Shown one piece after another: positions 33,432-44,280 of a DNA stretch of 64,000 nucleotides. The stretch covers positions 95,494,412-95,558,411 of the forward strand of contig CM043963.1 in the NCBI GenBank assembly GCA_014529385.2. Direction: 5' to 3'. The stretch's first letter is position 1. Each line of letters starts with the position of its first letter. Below the pieces are notes generated by a model. It had not been told where the DNA came from and made no database searches. It was given only the letters and a program-made list of their open reading frames with translations. The DNA comes from Adiantum capillus-veneris (Eukaryota > Streptophyta > Polypodiopsida > Polypodiales > Pteridaceae). The position numbers and the translations under genes were made by a program.

Positions 33432-33871
33432 ATGGTTGACAATAACCAAGAGAGTAGAATGAATATTGACAACTTGATTTTTCACATGAAGGTGCTAATG
33501 ATGATGCCTCCATGTTTGTTAATTATCTTGTTACTAGGTTGCAACAAGCTATGGGCAACTTTGCTTTATAAGCCGAAGTTACTCAACAACTTAGCGCTTA
33601 TGGGATTTCCCTTTCTCTCCAAGAGGAGAGAGAGCTTAGGAGGCCTCTCGATGAGACCCCCAAAAGAATACTCTCTCCCATAAGAGAGGAGGAATCCAAA
33701 GAACGAGAAAATAATGAATTCTAAAGTTCCTTTGAAGATGTGGATCCATGAAGACGACGGTCTAGACGATCGCCAACTCCTCCCAAGAGGAAACGGTTAA
33801 CCCATAGTCCTTCTCCTTGTCACTCCGAAAGGGAAGAGAGGAAACAAAGGAAGAAAAGAGCAAGAAAGAGG
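33432..33871 (+). pseudogene. Gag N-terminal remnant, gypsy-type element
   Basis: The frame opens MVDNNQESRMNIDNL and then shifts; related coding sense continues in a second frame (for example QLSAYGISLSLQEERELRR near 33585-33642), with a stop before AEVTQQL and further stops near 33722 and 33750. The last part is Arg/Ser/Lys-rich and is cut at 33871 by the copia insertion. It resembles the region before the retrotransposon gag domain. At least one frameshift and several stops make it dead independently of the insertion. Confidence 0.7.
33867..33871. other. Target-site duplication of copia element 2, left copy
   Basis: AGAGG immediately before the 3' LTR; repeated at 38437-38441 directly after the 5' LTR. 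Confidence 0.9.
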
Positions 33872-34063
33872 TGAAGGAGTATGAGCGGAAGTGAGACGCG
33901 AGAGAGAGTGCGAGAAGAAGAGCACGACGATATGGTGAACTCGCTCTACTGTAATGTGTAGAGCATAGTGAGTTCTTATTAGGTTTTAACAAAAGAATAT
34001 GTGTACATACCTGGAGGCCCGCCCACTTACCTGGGCGACCACATTGGGCTTTATACCCCAACA
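33872..34063 (-). repeat. 3' LTR of copia element 2
   Basis: 192 bp, four substitutions relative to 38245-38436. On the minus strand it is preceded by the purine tract AAGTGGGAGGT (34074-34064), the polypurine tract that primes plus-strand synthesis. Confidence 0.95.
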
Positions 34064-34074
34064 ACCTCCCACTT
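34064..34074 (-). other. Polypurine tract of copia element 2
   Basis: The minus strand reads AAGTGGGAGGT immediately before the 3' LTR, the expected place and composition. Confidence 0.85.
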
Positions 34075-34152
34075 AAAGTCCAATGTGGTACTTTAAGTGT
34101 GAGAGAAGCTACTATACAAGCTAATATACAAGAGATGTAGAGAAGTGATGTA

Positions 34153-34536
34153 CTACCCTACACCTAATTGCTTGCGAAAATGCGCAAAGCTCTCTGAGGG
34201 AAGTCCTTTTGTAAGTAGATCAGTAGGATTTTCTATGGTGTGAACTTTGACAAGCTGAAGTTGCTTATCCTCGATCATTTCCCTGATGAAATGATACTTC
34301 ACATCCACATGCTTTGTCTTTGAGTGATAAACTGGATTGCGAGCCAATTGTATAACACTTTGACTATCACAATATAACACAGGCATCTCTTCTTTGATTC
34401 CCAAATCTGTTACTAGTCGATTAAGCCAAATTGATTCTTTGCATGCCTCTGATGCTGCAACATATTCAGCCTCTGTAGTAGACTGAGTAACACAATCTTG
34501 TAATCTAGAACGCCATGATACTGCTCCACCAGCCAA
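34153..34536 (-). pseudogene. RNase H of copia element 2
   Basis: This frame encodes the copia RNase H: VSWRSRLQDCVTQSTTEAEY (Glu of the TEAEY motif), LYCDSQSVIQLARNP (catalytic Asp) and KHVDVKYHFIREM, ending FRKQLGVG just before the polypurine tract. It is separated from RT by stops near 34579 and 34720 in the linking region. Its role is removal of RNA from the RNA-DNA hybrid. Confidence 0.92.
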
Positions 34537-34719
34537 TGTAAAGACATACCCTGACGTAGACCTTCAGTTGTCTAAGTCACCTGCATAATCTGAGTCTGTA
34601 AAACCCTTTACACTTAGCTCCTGACTCCCATAGCATATACGCATACTCTTTGTAGCTTTCAAGTATCTCAATATTCCTTTCACTGCCTCCCAATGTTTCT
34701 TGCCTGGGTTTGACATGTA

Positions 34720-35559
34720 TCAACTTACTACTCCCACTGCAAATGCAATGTCTGGGCGAGTAGAAATCATTGCATACATCAAACTACCCACTGCAGACGC
34801 ATATGGAATCTTATCCATTTTAGCCTGTTCTTCCTCAGACACAGGACAATCTTGTTTGCTAAGTTTCACATATGGTGGCAATGGAACACTCAGTGCCTTT
34901 CCCTTCTCCATATTGAAACGTTGCAAAACCTTGTCAATATACTCTGTTTGAGATAACCAAATCAACTTCCTTGATCTGTCTCTTTCAATGCGCATACCAA
35001 GTATATGACTTGCCTCACCCATGTCTTTCATGTCAAATGATTTTTCCATCTTTGACTTCAAAGCTGAAATTTCTTCCAAGTGCTTGCCAGCAATCAACAT
35101 GTCATCCACATACAAAATAAGGATCAGCCAACTGCCATCCTTAGCCTTCTTTGTATATAGACAGTGATCGAACTCACTACATTTGTAGCCTTGAGAAAGC
35201 ATAAACTTGTGGAATTTATGGTACCATGCCCTCGGTGATTGTTTTAAGCCGTAAAGACTCTTTAACAACTGGCATACCCAATCTTCCTTGCCTTTCTCAA
35301 CAAACCCTTCTGGCTGCTGCATGTAAATTTCCACATCTAAATCACCATGCAAGAACGCTGTCTTGACATCCATTTGGTGCAAAACCAAATCTAATATGGC
35401 AACCAATGCAAGAAAGCATCTCAATGTAGTCATCTTGACCACCGGAGAGAAGACTTCATCAAAGTCAATGCCTTGTTCTTGCTTAAAGCCCTTGGCAACA
35501 ACCCTTGCTTTGTACTTTGTGCTTGAGAAAGTAAACCCATACTTTCCTCGAGTAATCAT
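34720..35559 (-). pseudogene. Reverse transcriptase of copia element 2
   Basis: From the deletion joint the frame encodes YKARVVAKGF, QMDVKTAFLHGDL, YGLKQSPRAW and the catalytic LYVDDMLI, then VPYASAVGSL-type sequence (IPYASAVGSLMYAM) and RPDIAF: an almost full copia RT that would copy element RNA into cDNA in the particle. It ends at a TGA in place of a sense codon just before YMSNPGKKHW. The frame is out of register with the upstream gag-integrase frame by one base because of the deletion. Confidence 0.93.
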
Positions 35560-37144
35560 CTATAAATGTCATAAAGTAAGAAGCTCCCCCTAGAGATAGG
35601 TTAGGCATAGGTCCACACAAATCACTATGAACAAGTGCCAACTGTGTATCTCTTCTACTGCTTCTATGCTTATGTGGCTGCTGTGTTTGCTTACCATACA
35701 GACAATGTTCACAGAATTCAAAATCATTAAATGAAAAGCCAGGAAAATAACCAGAACGAGACAAGATTTCCATTCCCTTCTTGGACATATGTCCTAACCG
35801 GCTATGCCACAAAGAAACGTTCGGCTGCTCGGTTACATTGATTACATTTTTAGAGACATTTGATACATAAATCATGTAAAGTCCTCCAGACTTTACTCCA
35901 TGTGCTACTGTCATAGAACCCTTGGATATCTTCCACATGTTCTGTCCAAAACTGGTGACGTAGCCAGTATCATCAAGTAAACCTGTGCTGATCAAGCTCT
36001 TTGTAATTGCGGGAACATGTCTCACATTCTTCAGCGTGAAAGAAGAGCCATTCTGAAACTTCAATTGAACATCTCCAACACCTAAGATCTCACATGTCTG
36101 CCCATTGCCTAGCCGAACATGATCTTTAGTGGTCACATAAGAGGTAAACCACTCCTTGTTTGGAGACACATGAAGTGATGCCCCTGAGTCTATAATCCAG
36201 TCACTCAGTGCATTTCCATCAGATGCTGTAAGAAGAGCTGAGTCCATTGTATTCTTCAAGAAGTAGATGTCTCCTGACACTAGACTGTCATCCTCTGCAA
36301 CAGTGTTTGTCACATTTATTTCTTGAATCTTCAATGAGGACTTGTTCTTCTCACCATGGTCTTCAGCTTTCTCTTTGCCTTTTTCTGCTTTCCATTCTCT
36401 GCAGTCTCTTTTCATGTGACCCTTCTTGCCACAATGGTAGCATTCTATGTCACTCTTGCCTTTAGCACTGTGGGACTTGCTACGAGACTGATTCCTCTTT
36501 CCACCTTTGTACTTTTCTTTGGTCCTTCCCCTGACAACTAAGGCTGTTCCTTTGCCTTTGTCCATTGTCTTTCTATTGGTTTCTTCAGTAAGCAGACTTC
36601 CTTCTACACCTGCTATGTTCAAACCATCTGGAGGTGCAGAATTACTCAAAGCTGTGCGAAAAGTGTCCCAACTTTCCGGCAATGTGATCAACAGGAACAT
36701 AGCTCTAACAGGTTCATCAAACTTGACACCTTGAGCTGACAACTGACTATAGATTGTGTTGAATTCATTCAGATGATTGGACATAGGTGTCCCTTCTTTC
36801 ATCTTCAAGTCAACAAGCTTCTTAAGCCAGTATACCTGTGAAGCTGCACTCTGCTTCTCATAAAGATCACTCAGCTTTAACCATGCTTGATAAGCCGACA
36901 TCTCATCTGCTACATTGAAGTAAACGCTTTCTGCCAAAGTCAGCATAATGGTAGAAAGTGCCAATTCATCCATTTCGCTCCATTCATCTTCGTCCATATC
37001 TTCTGGTTTTATCCCTTTGAGCTTTATAGGTTTTATCTGCTTCTTTTGTACCAACACGTGCCAAATCTACTTCTTCCACAATGGGAAATTGGTTCCATCC
37101 AGCTTCTTGATATTGTAAAGAGCAGTGTCCTGTGATCCAGCCAT
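35505..37144 (-). pseudogene. Gag, protease and truncated integrase of copia element 2
   Basis: Gag begins MAGSQDTALYNIKKLDGTNF at 37144 and meets an amber codon after 25 codons (37069-37067); the frame is then open from there to about 35505. It holds the gag region, the zinc knuckle CYHCGKKGHMKRDC, the protease motif WIIDSGASLHVS, the integrase zinc region (LWHSRLGH, CEHC) and only the first catalytic Asp (VHSDLCGP), plus FIDDYSRKVWVYF. The second Asp, the Glu and the whole C-terminal integrase region are missing because a deletion joins this point to RT. Integrase cannot work, so recent mobility would have needed help in trans or preceded the deletion. Confidence 0.93.
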
Positions 37145-38230
37145 AGCTATGCTTCACAGTAGTTTACTTTCCTGGGAAAAGTTCGGCAATGTTTCCCCTG
37201 TAAACTGACCTCTGAACCAATATCAACCTGTCAAATGAACCAAGAAAGCTTCAGATTCTGCATAAATTTTGGCAGAGTCTCCTTTGTAAAATGGCTCTGG
37301 TGTACTCAAAAAACAGACCAAAAACAGCTCAAAAAACACTGTCTCTCTGACACTGTAAGCTGCGCGGGTAAACCTGTCCTGCACTTGTACTGTCTCTCAC
37401 TGTCCTGTCACTGTCCTGTAAGCATAGACTGCGACAATGCCTCAACGGCAGTAAAGCAAAGATGCAATCCCAACTCTCTAACTCACAGTCAATACATCCT
37501 AGCTGCCTATCTAAGGGTGCTCGAGGGATCGCTCCAAGACCTGTATTACTGAAAGGATCTCAACATTCGAGAATCCCCCAGCTCAATAAAACCTCACTCA
37601 ACCCTCAACAAAGGCTGCAGTAAATCTGACAGTACATAGACTTCCCACAAAGTCATACATCCACAAATTTCCCACTGTATGCTGTAACCGCTCCGGCGGT
37701 TGTTTGCTGCGTGACTCACAGCCAACAAACCCTCAACAGACATACATCATCTCTAACAATACATCCCATGTGGAAGTACCTGCAATGTCAGGATGAAATC
37801 TGGAATATCAAGCAGCAAACACAAGCTACCTGATGAACTAGTGGATGTCGCCTACAGTCTGTGTGTAGATGCGTCCTTATCGTATGTGACACGCCTCCAA
37901 GAACTGTGAGCCGTCCTTCGATGTGTAGACAGCCACAAATCAACACTCTCGGAGTGTCGATATCCTCAGCACCTGCAGTCGTAGGCCGAAAACCCCAAAT
38001 TTGCAGAGTCGGATCTGCACCCGCTGAGACCACGTAGTCGAAAATGGCTTGCGCAGACCTTTGTCGAAGCCCAACGGTGGCCGAGAAGACCTCAGAATGA
38101 AATTCTGAGAACACCGAGCCCTTCGGCCAATCCCACATGATTTGGGGCCGTGTCTTCGCCTGTCGAATTTCACTCCAATCTGAGCTGGTGACTCTAGCCT
38201 GCTGTAGTGCTGCCCCGAGCCTCGATTTGA
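37145..38230 (-). other. Leader of copia element 2
   Basis: About 1.09 kb between primer site and gag start, without a convincing reading frame. Like the leader of element 1 it contains the phrase GAATCCCCCAGCTCAATAAAACCTC-like near 37571 (element 1: near 3219), showing that the two leaders share ancestry. Confidence 0.6.
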
Positions 38231-38242
38231 GCTCTGATATCA
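38231..38242 (-). other. Primer-binding site of copia element 2
   Basis: The minus strand reads TGATATCAGAGC, one mismatch from the initiator tRNA-Met complement. Confidence 0.85.
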
Positions 38243-38244
38243 GT

Positions 38245-38436
38245 TGAAGGAGTACGAGCGGAAGTGAGACGCGAGAGAGAGTGCGAGAAGAAGAGCAGGA
38301 TGATATGGTGAACTCGCTCTACTGTAATGTGTAGAGCATAGTGAGTTCTTATTAAGTTTTAACAAAAGAATATGTGTACATACCTGGAGGCCCGCCCACT
38401 TACCTGGGCGACCACATTGGGCTTTATACCCCAACA
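38245..38436 (-). repeat. 5' LTR of copia element 2
   Basis: 192 bp with TG...CA ends, followed after two bases by the primer-binding site at 38242-38231. Confidence 0.95.
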
Positions 38437-39350
38437 AGAGGTCATCCTCTTCTCCTTCTTCTTCACCTTCCTCCTCTTTCAACGAAAGCAATAGCTATTC
38501 TCTAGAGAATACAAGAGGGAGGACATCGTAAATCTTACCCTACATGGCGAAGGTCCCAAAAGCTCAAGACGTTCAAAGAGGGAGGAAAGAGTATTTATTT
38601 TCTCACCTATGATGGCACCTTTGGTGCTACCAACAAAGTATTGGCCTTTATCCAACAATTTGATGCGGCCTTTGGAGACGAGGGCTTCTCCGAGTCCTCC
38701 AAGCTACATCATGTAGCTATGCACTTCCATAAATCTTCTCATCAATGGTGGGCTAGCCTTCGTGGAAACGGCAAAGCTCCAAAGACATGGAAAACTCTAC
38801 GAGTTTCCATCATGAAGCAATTCCTTGCAAGCGATGCAAAGGACAAAGTGCTTACCGAACGGCAGAGTTTGAAGCTTCTCCCGCATGAGTCTATCCACAA
38901 ATATGTGGACAAGTTTTGGGATTTACATATCAAGGCTATTTTCTTTCAAAACGTAGACTTCATCAAGCAAAAGCAACAATTATGTTTGGGATTACCTAAA
39001 GAAATGACTGATTATGTCAACTCCCAACGGTCTGGTTCTATCATGGAAGTAATCCACTACACTATGGTTGCTTCGTGCATCAATTTTCAACAAGGGGCTA
39101 AAAGGAATGCCAAGCCCATGGAGAAAAAAGATTGAAATGAAGCAAAGGGGAAGAACACTGCTCAAAACTCTTCCCATGGCAACTCTATCAATACCAATAA
39201 AGCTAAGAAGAAAGGAGTCTACAAAGGCAAGAATCAACTTTCTCCCGAGGAGCTAGAGCATTATTCGCAAAGATAACTGGTGCTTCAAGTGTAGGGAGCA
39301 AGGACAGGCCTATCGTGCCTCCCCCCAAAGAAATGTGTGCAATGAGCCGC
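38437..39350 (+). pseudogene. Gag core remnant, gypsy-type element
   Basis: After the copia insertion the gag resumes. An open stretch from about 38578 to 39135 contains IYFLTYDGTFGA, then FIQQFDAAFGDEGFSESSK and SHQWWASLRGNGKAPKTW, followed by IMKQFL: the retrotransposon gag domain (W-W near the middle, then W-x-F-like spacing). A decayed zinc knuckle follows in another frame near 39277-39330 (CFKCREQGQAYRA, the His and last Cys lost). There is no start codon because the 5' part lies beyond the inserted element. No pol sequence follows. Confidence 0.82.
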
Positions 39351-39670
39351 CTAGAGCCTCTATGGTTGAAGCTCCAAAAGAGGATGCTCATTGACAAGGA
39401 TTTCTCCTTTCCCATGCTTGGGAAAAGATGCAAGAGAATGATGCCATAGTGGTCCAAAAGAAGACGGTCTACCAAAGAGCAATGTGCAATAAGTGCTTCT
39501 AGACCTACCTTAGGAGACCAAGAGAAGAGATGGTTGCATCTCAATAGGGGTCCAAAAGGAGGTAGTCTATCAAAGAGAAACGTGCATCTAATGGAGCTTA
39601 GAAGACCTTAGGGCTAGCTTCATTAAAGACCTCCAAAGGTTAGTGTTAAAAGTACTTTGACCTTATGCAA

Positions 39671-39887
39671 GTAGGGCTGAGCTTGAGGTGCTTGTCATGC
39701 TTGGTGACTAAGGTGCTTGAGGTGCTTGTCATGACTTGTGACTAAGGTGCTTGTCATGCTTGATGAGTAAGGTTCTTGAGGTGCTTGTCGTGCTTGCTAA
39801 CTAAGGTGCTTGAGGTGCTTGTCATGATTGATGAGGAATGTGCTTGAGAAGCTTCCCATGTATGGGGAGTAAGGTCCTTGAGTAAAA
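39671..39887 (+). repeat. 34-bp minisatellite in the right terminal repeat
   Basis: Copies of the same 34-bp unit as at 31713-31928, with one shortened unit near 39736-39770, showing independent rearrangement after insertion. Confidence 0.92.
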
Positions 39888-40664
39888 AAGAGACCCTACA
39901 AAGGAGGGGGAAAGCCCCAAAATTAGGGGAATCTTTGACTTAACTTCCCACTCACCCAAAGGGCACCCCCTTTCTCAAGGGGCGCATGGACACATGTCAA
40001 GCTCTCCCTATGCTTAGCCACATGGTGTGCTTGAATCCTATTGGCTTGAAGAGGGGTCCAATGAGTTTCTAGTTCAATTCAACAAATATTTAGATATTTT
40101 CAAGTTCTCTCTCTCAAAGAAGTAAGGAGGACACTTGTCCTAATGCTACCCATGTTTCCTTTCTTCCTCCCATGAAATCTAAAGTAATCAACTCTCATAA
40201 TGAATGAAATACATTGAATTGACATCATTACATCAATGCGTTCCTATCTATACTATATATAATTGAGCTTAAAATTTTCAAAGAAGGAGAGGGCATCCAT
40301 GTGTCACTCTCTCCTTCATTTCAAGAACCTTAAGAAATATTTATTTTGAAATGTAAAAGTGAAGGGTGAGTGAGAAGTCATTTGGTTTGAAATGTACAAG
40401 TGAAGGGTAAGTATGAAGTACTTAGATGGTAGAAAATTAAAATACTTAGTTTTGAATTCTCAGTTCTGTCAAAAAGTTACATTACTTAGTACTATACATA
40501 TATTTATGTTATTTAAACTCTTTAGCAAAGCCAAGGAGTTTCACTCCAGCCTTCAATTTTGAAGGGTGATTACTTTTGTTTTTGTAAAGGGTGGCTCTAC
40601 TTCGCAGCTTGAGAAAATAATGAGCAGCGAGATTTGCCATGCGTTAATAAGTTGGTCCATGTCG

Positions 40665-40667
<3 letters not shown>

Positions 40668-40748
<81 letters not shown>

Positions 40749-40856
40749 AGTCCCACTCAGTCCCGTTGAGGGGTGTTTGTATATTTTTGTTCTAAAGAGA
40801 GAGAGAGAGAGAGAGTGCCATTGATTGGCCTTGGCGCTTGACAGAGAAGTGTTCCC

Positions 40857-40887
<31 letters not shown>

Positions 40888-40888
40888 A
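40668..40888. repeat. TG/AG microsatellites followed by C24 and A-rich homopolymers
   Basis: TG run 40668-40702, AG run 40703-40746, shorter AG run near 40795-40815, C homopolymer 40854-40877 and an A run to 40888. Confidence 0.95.
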
Positions 40889-41199
40889 GAAAAGAAAAAA
40901 AAACTCGATCATGAACACAACCCACCACCTACTTCATGTACAACTTCTCAAATGTTGCCGCAATAGGCCTCATGTAGTCTCCTCTATCAACACCCCTGGC
41001 TGCCAATAACTGATCCGCCATGAGCCCCACACCCTTATACAACCTCAATCCTTTTCTGGCCAGGACGTCAAGACTCTAGATCCAATACATGTCCCACTTG
41101 CCACAAGCGCTTGCTGAGCCACCTACTCCTCTACCACTGCCTGTCTGACACCCTTAAACCAGACGAGATCCATTTTTGCCTAGCTGCGGCCCTCCACAC

Positions 41200-41202
<3 letters not shown>

Positions 41203-41247
<45 letters not shown>
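41203..41247. repeat. AG microsatellite
   Basis: An uninterrupted AG run of about 22 units. Confidence 0.95.
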
Positions 41248-41249
<2 letters not shown>

Positions 41250-41472
41250 CCACATTTGTCTCCACACTTTCTTCGTCTTTTTTTGGCCAGTCAGCGAATG
41301 CTACAATGTTGAGAGCTCCAACGTGACCATCCAGGGTTTTTAGCTTTCCCAAGTTTTCACATCTCGAACTCCTGACATAGGCAAGAAAAAAGGGGTTCTG
41401 CAAGGGGACATGTCGCATTGCCTGCTGCTACAGTGCTCATGGCAACGGTCGTGCAAGGCGGGTCTTCAACTC

Positions 41473-41687
41473 ATTGTTTTGGAAAAATGTGTCTCAGCTT
41501 AATATCATGCCGTTTTGAATTTCAAAAATGCTGGTTGAGGGCAAGGGGTAAAGGAGAAATTCCACCCCAAAATAGAGAAAAATAGTGTAAAAACCTGCAA
41601 AATAAACCTAATTTTTTAAATTTCCTCTTGAAAAATTAAAGGAAAGCAATTTTGTATGTTTGAAAAAATGATTTTTTCAGAACACTA
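41473..41687 (+). mobile_element. MITE-like element, copy 2 (decayed ends)
   Basis: The body matches copy 1 (26102-26324) in the same orientation, with shared phrases GAAAAATGTGTCT(C/T)AGCTTA, CCCCAAAATAGAGAAAAAT and GAAAAA(A/T)TGATTTTTTC-like sequence. The left end is mutated (TTGTTTTGGAAAAATG) and no 9-bp duplication is evident, so it is the oldest of the three copies. Confidence 0.72.
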
Positions 41688-42237
41688 ATGTGATTGCATT
41701 GGAGGATGACCATTGCCAATCGAGGATATTGGCCTTGGTCTTGGAGTTAGCAATCCTTTGCTCATTTGGATCCTCCTTGGTGTTGCATACCTAATGCGGG
41801 CCCTTTGCCTCCCCCTAGAAATGATGACTCCGGTTTCTTATAGTAGGGATGCCTCCATGCATGTGCCTCCATTGTAGGACTGCCTCCATGTCATTTTGCT
41901 TACATTTAGAGCCTGGTCACTTTGGAACGGCTAAATAGCCAGCTTCTAGCTTTGTTTGCAAGTCAAGAAAACCGGTGGCTTCAAAGATAAAAGCTTGATT
42001 TGACTGAGTGATGAGGCAGACCTTGAGCAGGTTCCTGCTAACCAAGAGAGCCTCAAAAGTCAACCATGTGAAATGCTTTGCCCGTTTTGAGGCTCTTAAC
42101 TACCACAATTAGATAGGTAGAGAGAGAAGAGCTGGTTCCTGATGACTGGCGGGCAGAAACTAGACTTGTTGGTACACGTGACCAGGCTCTTAGCCTCTCA
42201 CATGCTTCATTTTAATACTACAAACTAGACATACAGT

Positions 42238-42238
<1 letters not shown>

Positions 42239-42315
<77 letters not shown>
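42239..42315. repeat. AG microsatellite
   Basis: An uninterrupted AG run of about 38 units. Confidence 0.95.
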
Positions 42316-42317
<2 letters not shown>

Positions 42318-43604
42318 ATCCTTAAAGGTCAGATTGACCTATGGGACCGAGTACAACATGTAACATGCTTGAAGACTATGGATATAAGGGTGGCCACTAA
42401 CAAGTTGAATCCACGAGGTGGCTAGGAGAGAAAGGTATGTAGGCCATGGTATGGGCTAAAATGTGGGTACAACAAGTTTGATGTGATCAAAAGCTGAGCA
42501 CTCATGTAGGGTATGATGATCACACTCTCAAATTGTTAAGGGATATAATTCCCGTACAAAAAGAGACTCTCCTCCATGTAGTGCCTCAATGCTCTGTCTC
42601 ACATTTAAGGGACTGGGAACTAAGCCAAATGGCTGCTATGGTATAAAATATGGGTAAGGGCAAGCATGTGAATGGTTGAATACGGTCCTCTCTCTCAAGC
42701 ATGTGAATGGTTGAATATGGTCTTCTCTCTCAAAGAAGAACATGCATGTGTGTGTATTTTGCAGCACACCCTTTCTTTTAGCGAACTCTTGTAAAGAGAA
42801 ACGATTGAGTGAAATTTTTTGCTTTCATTGCCCTCACATTTTAAGGTGCCAATGGTGCCCAAATGTACACAAACAAACAATATGTGCCTTATATTACTAA
42901 CCTGCTTATGGTCAATTGCAAGAGACCTTAACATCCATGCGACGAGACTTGGTAGATGCAAGTGTTAGCTAGATTGAGTGCAATCCAACCTGTAAATTTT
43001 GAAATTTATCCACATACAGAGACAAAGTTTCTATAGCCATGCAATCACCCCCAGGTCATACACCCATCATGAATACTGCCTTTGAGAAGCAAACGATATA
43101 TTGCTCACCAAATCAGTTGTGCATACCAATGACAAAGTTTCTTCTACTACTATGTGGTGTAATGTTGGCATGTTGGGTCATGGTTGCTACATGCATCCTA
43201 AGTGCCAACAAATAGCAGTTGATGACTTAGTTGATTGTGATGCTCCAAATGCAAGACCGAAACTACACGCGAGAAGCATGGGAGAGTCGCTATCATGACC
43301 AATGCCTTGATTGGTAAGGATGGTGAGAGGGGATGCTAATGCATCTAAAGAATTCGTTGTTCAATGCAAACACTATATCCAAAGAAGGATACCAGCTCTC
43401 TATTAGTCTATTTAGAGGGCCATTACCACTCACCAGGGTCCCTTATCAATCGTGTGAGGGGGACGTCTCTATCTTAATCGCAAAATCGCTACCTCCTTAG
43501 AGAGGAACATAGGATGTTAAGACAAGACATCATGCGAAGGGAGCCCATTACTTAATTCATTCCCAAAAGACCTCAAATTGACCTGGTAATTCTTGAGCTC
43601 AAAA

Positions 43605-43607
<3 letters not shown>

Positions 43608-43656
<49 letters not shown>

Positions 43657-43660
43657 CAAA

Positions 43661-43694
<34 letters not shown>
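43608..43694. repeat. AC microsatellite and G31 homopolymer
   Basis: AC run 43608-43647, short GATA-like spacer, then 31 consecutive G at 43664-43694. Confidence 0.95.
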
Positions 43695-43696
<2 letters not shown>

Positions 43697-43850
43697 AAGT
43701 AGGGGGGAGGGACAAACTTTCCATGATTAGGAGGAGTATGTTAGATATTTGTATGACCAACTAGAAGGAGGTTTGTCCTTGGTCAATCCACAAGAATGTG
43801 GAGAGTAACTACACTTCATTAGTTGTTCGATCTTACAGTAAAAAAGGTAA

Positions 43851-43976
43851 ACATAGTGTTGATCCAAAAGATAGATTTGTGCTTGGTTGATGTGAATGTG
43901 GAGGGCACTTAGACATAGTGTTGCTCCAAAAGATAGATTTGTGCTTGGGTTGATGTGAATGTGGAGGGCACTTACA
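43851..43976 (+). repeat. 62-bp tandem duplication
   Basis: Two copies of ACATAGTGTTG(A/C)TCCAAAAGATAG... at 43851 and 43913, differing at a few bases. Confidence 0.9.
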
Positions 43977-44280
43977 CCTTGTGTGTTGTCATACATTGTC
44001 ATCTAGAAAGTAGTTATAGTGGTGGTTGATGCACAAGTGTATTAAAGAGCTATAAAGTCTCACGTGAGAATCATAGGCATTTGCCCACATTTGCCCTCCC
44101 TTTGAAGGAAAGGAGAACAATGGTGGCTTCAATTGACGCACATGTAGCCGCGGTAATGCGCGGGTCACATACTAGTCATGTTTGATGGTGTGAAGAATAC
44201 TCTTCACAAAAAGTACAACTTATATGTAAAATCATTCATTTCATAGAATAAATGTCCATGTCTTTTTATAAACCTCTTCA

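Larger units (their letters stand above)
33872..38436 (-). mobile_element. Ty1/copia LTR retrotransposon 2, complete but internally deleted
   Basis: LTRs of 192 bp lie at 33872-34063 and 38245-38436, begin TGTTGGGGTATAAAG and end CTCCTTCA on the minus strand, and differ at four positions by eye. AGAGG flanks both ends (33867-33871 and 38437-38441), an exact 5-bp target duplication. A primer site and polypurine tract sit where expected. Inside, gag, protease and the first part of integrase are joined by a deletion to reverse transcriptase and RNase H. The element is nested in the gag of the gypsy-type element. About 2 percent LTR divergence makes it the youngest dated insertion here. Confidence 0.96.
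31297..40158 (+). mobile_element. Gypsy-type gag-only (LARD-like) LTR element, split by copia element 2
   Basis: The left terminal repeat ends near 33025 and is followed by TGGTATGAGAGC (33027-33038), one mismatch from the initiator tRNA-Met primer site, fixing plus orientation. A gag remnant starts at 33432, is broken by copia element 2 at 33872-38436, and resumes at 38437 to about 39350. Sequence from 39452 to 40158 repeats the left terminal repeat (31353-32194) at high similarity, including its minisatellite, then diverges, so the right repeat is truncated or deleted. No protease, RT or integrase is found in the remaining interior. The outer left boundary is uncertain. Confidence 0.75.
40159..44277. 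other. Intergenic region rich in simple repeats, no clear gene
   Basis: It holds microsatellites (listed separately), a second MITE-like copy at 41473-41687, a doubled 37-bp unit near 42664-42737 and a doubled 62-bp unit at 43851-43976. A minus-strand stretch at about 41065-40935 reads like protein (KGLRLYKGVGLMADQLLAAR, then GVDRGDYMRPIAATFEKLY) and ends at a stop; it may be a gene fragment, but I cannot name the family. Confidence 0.5.
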
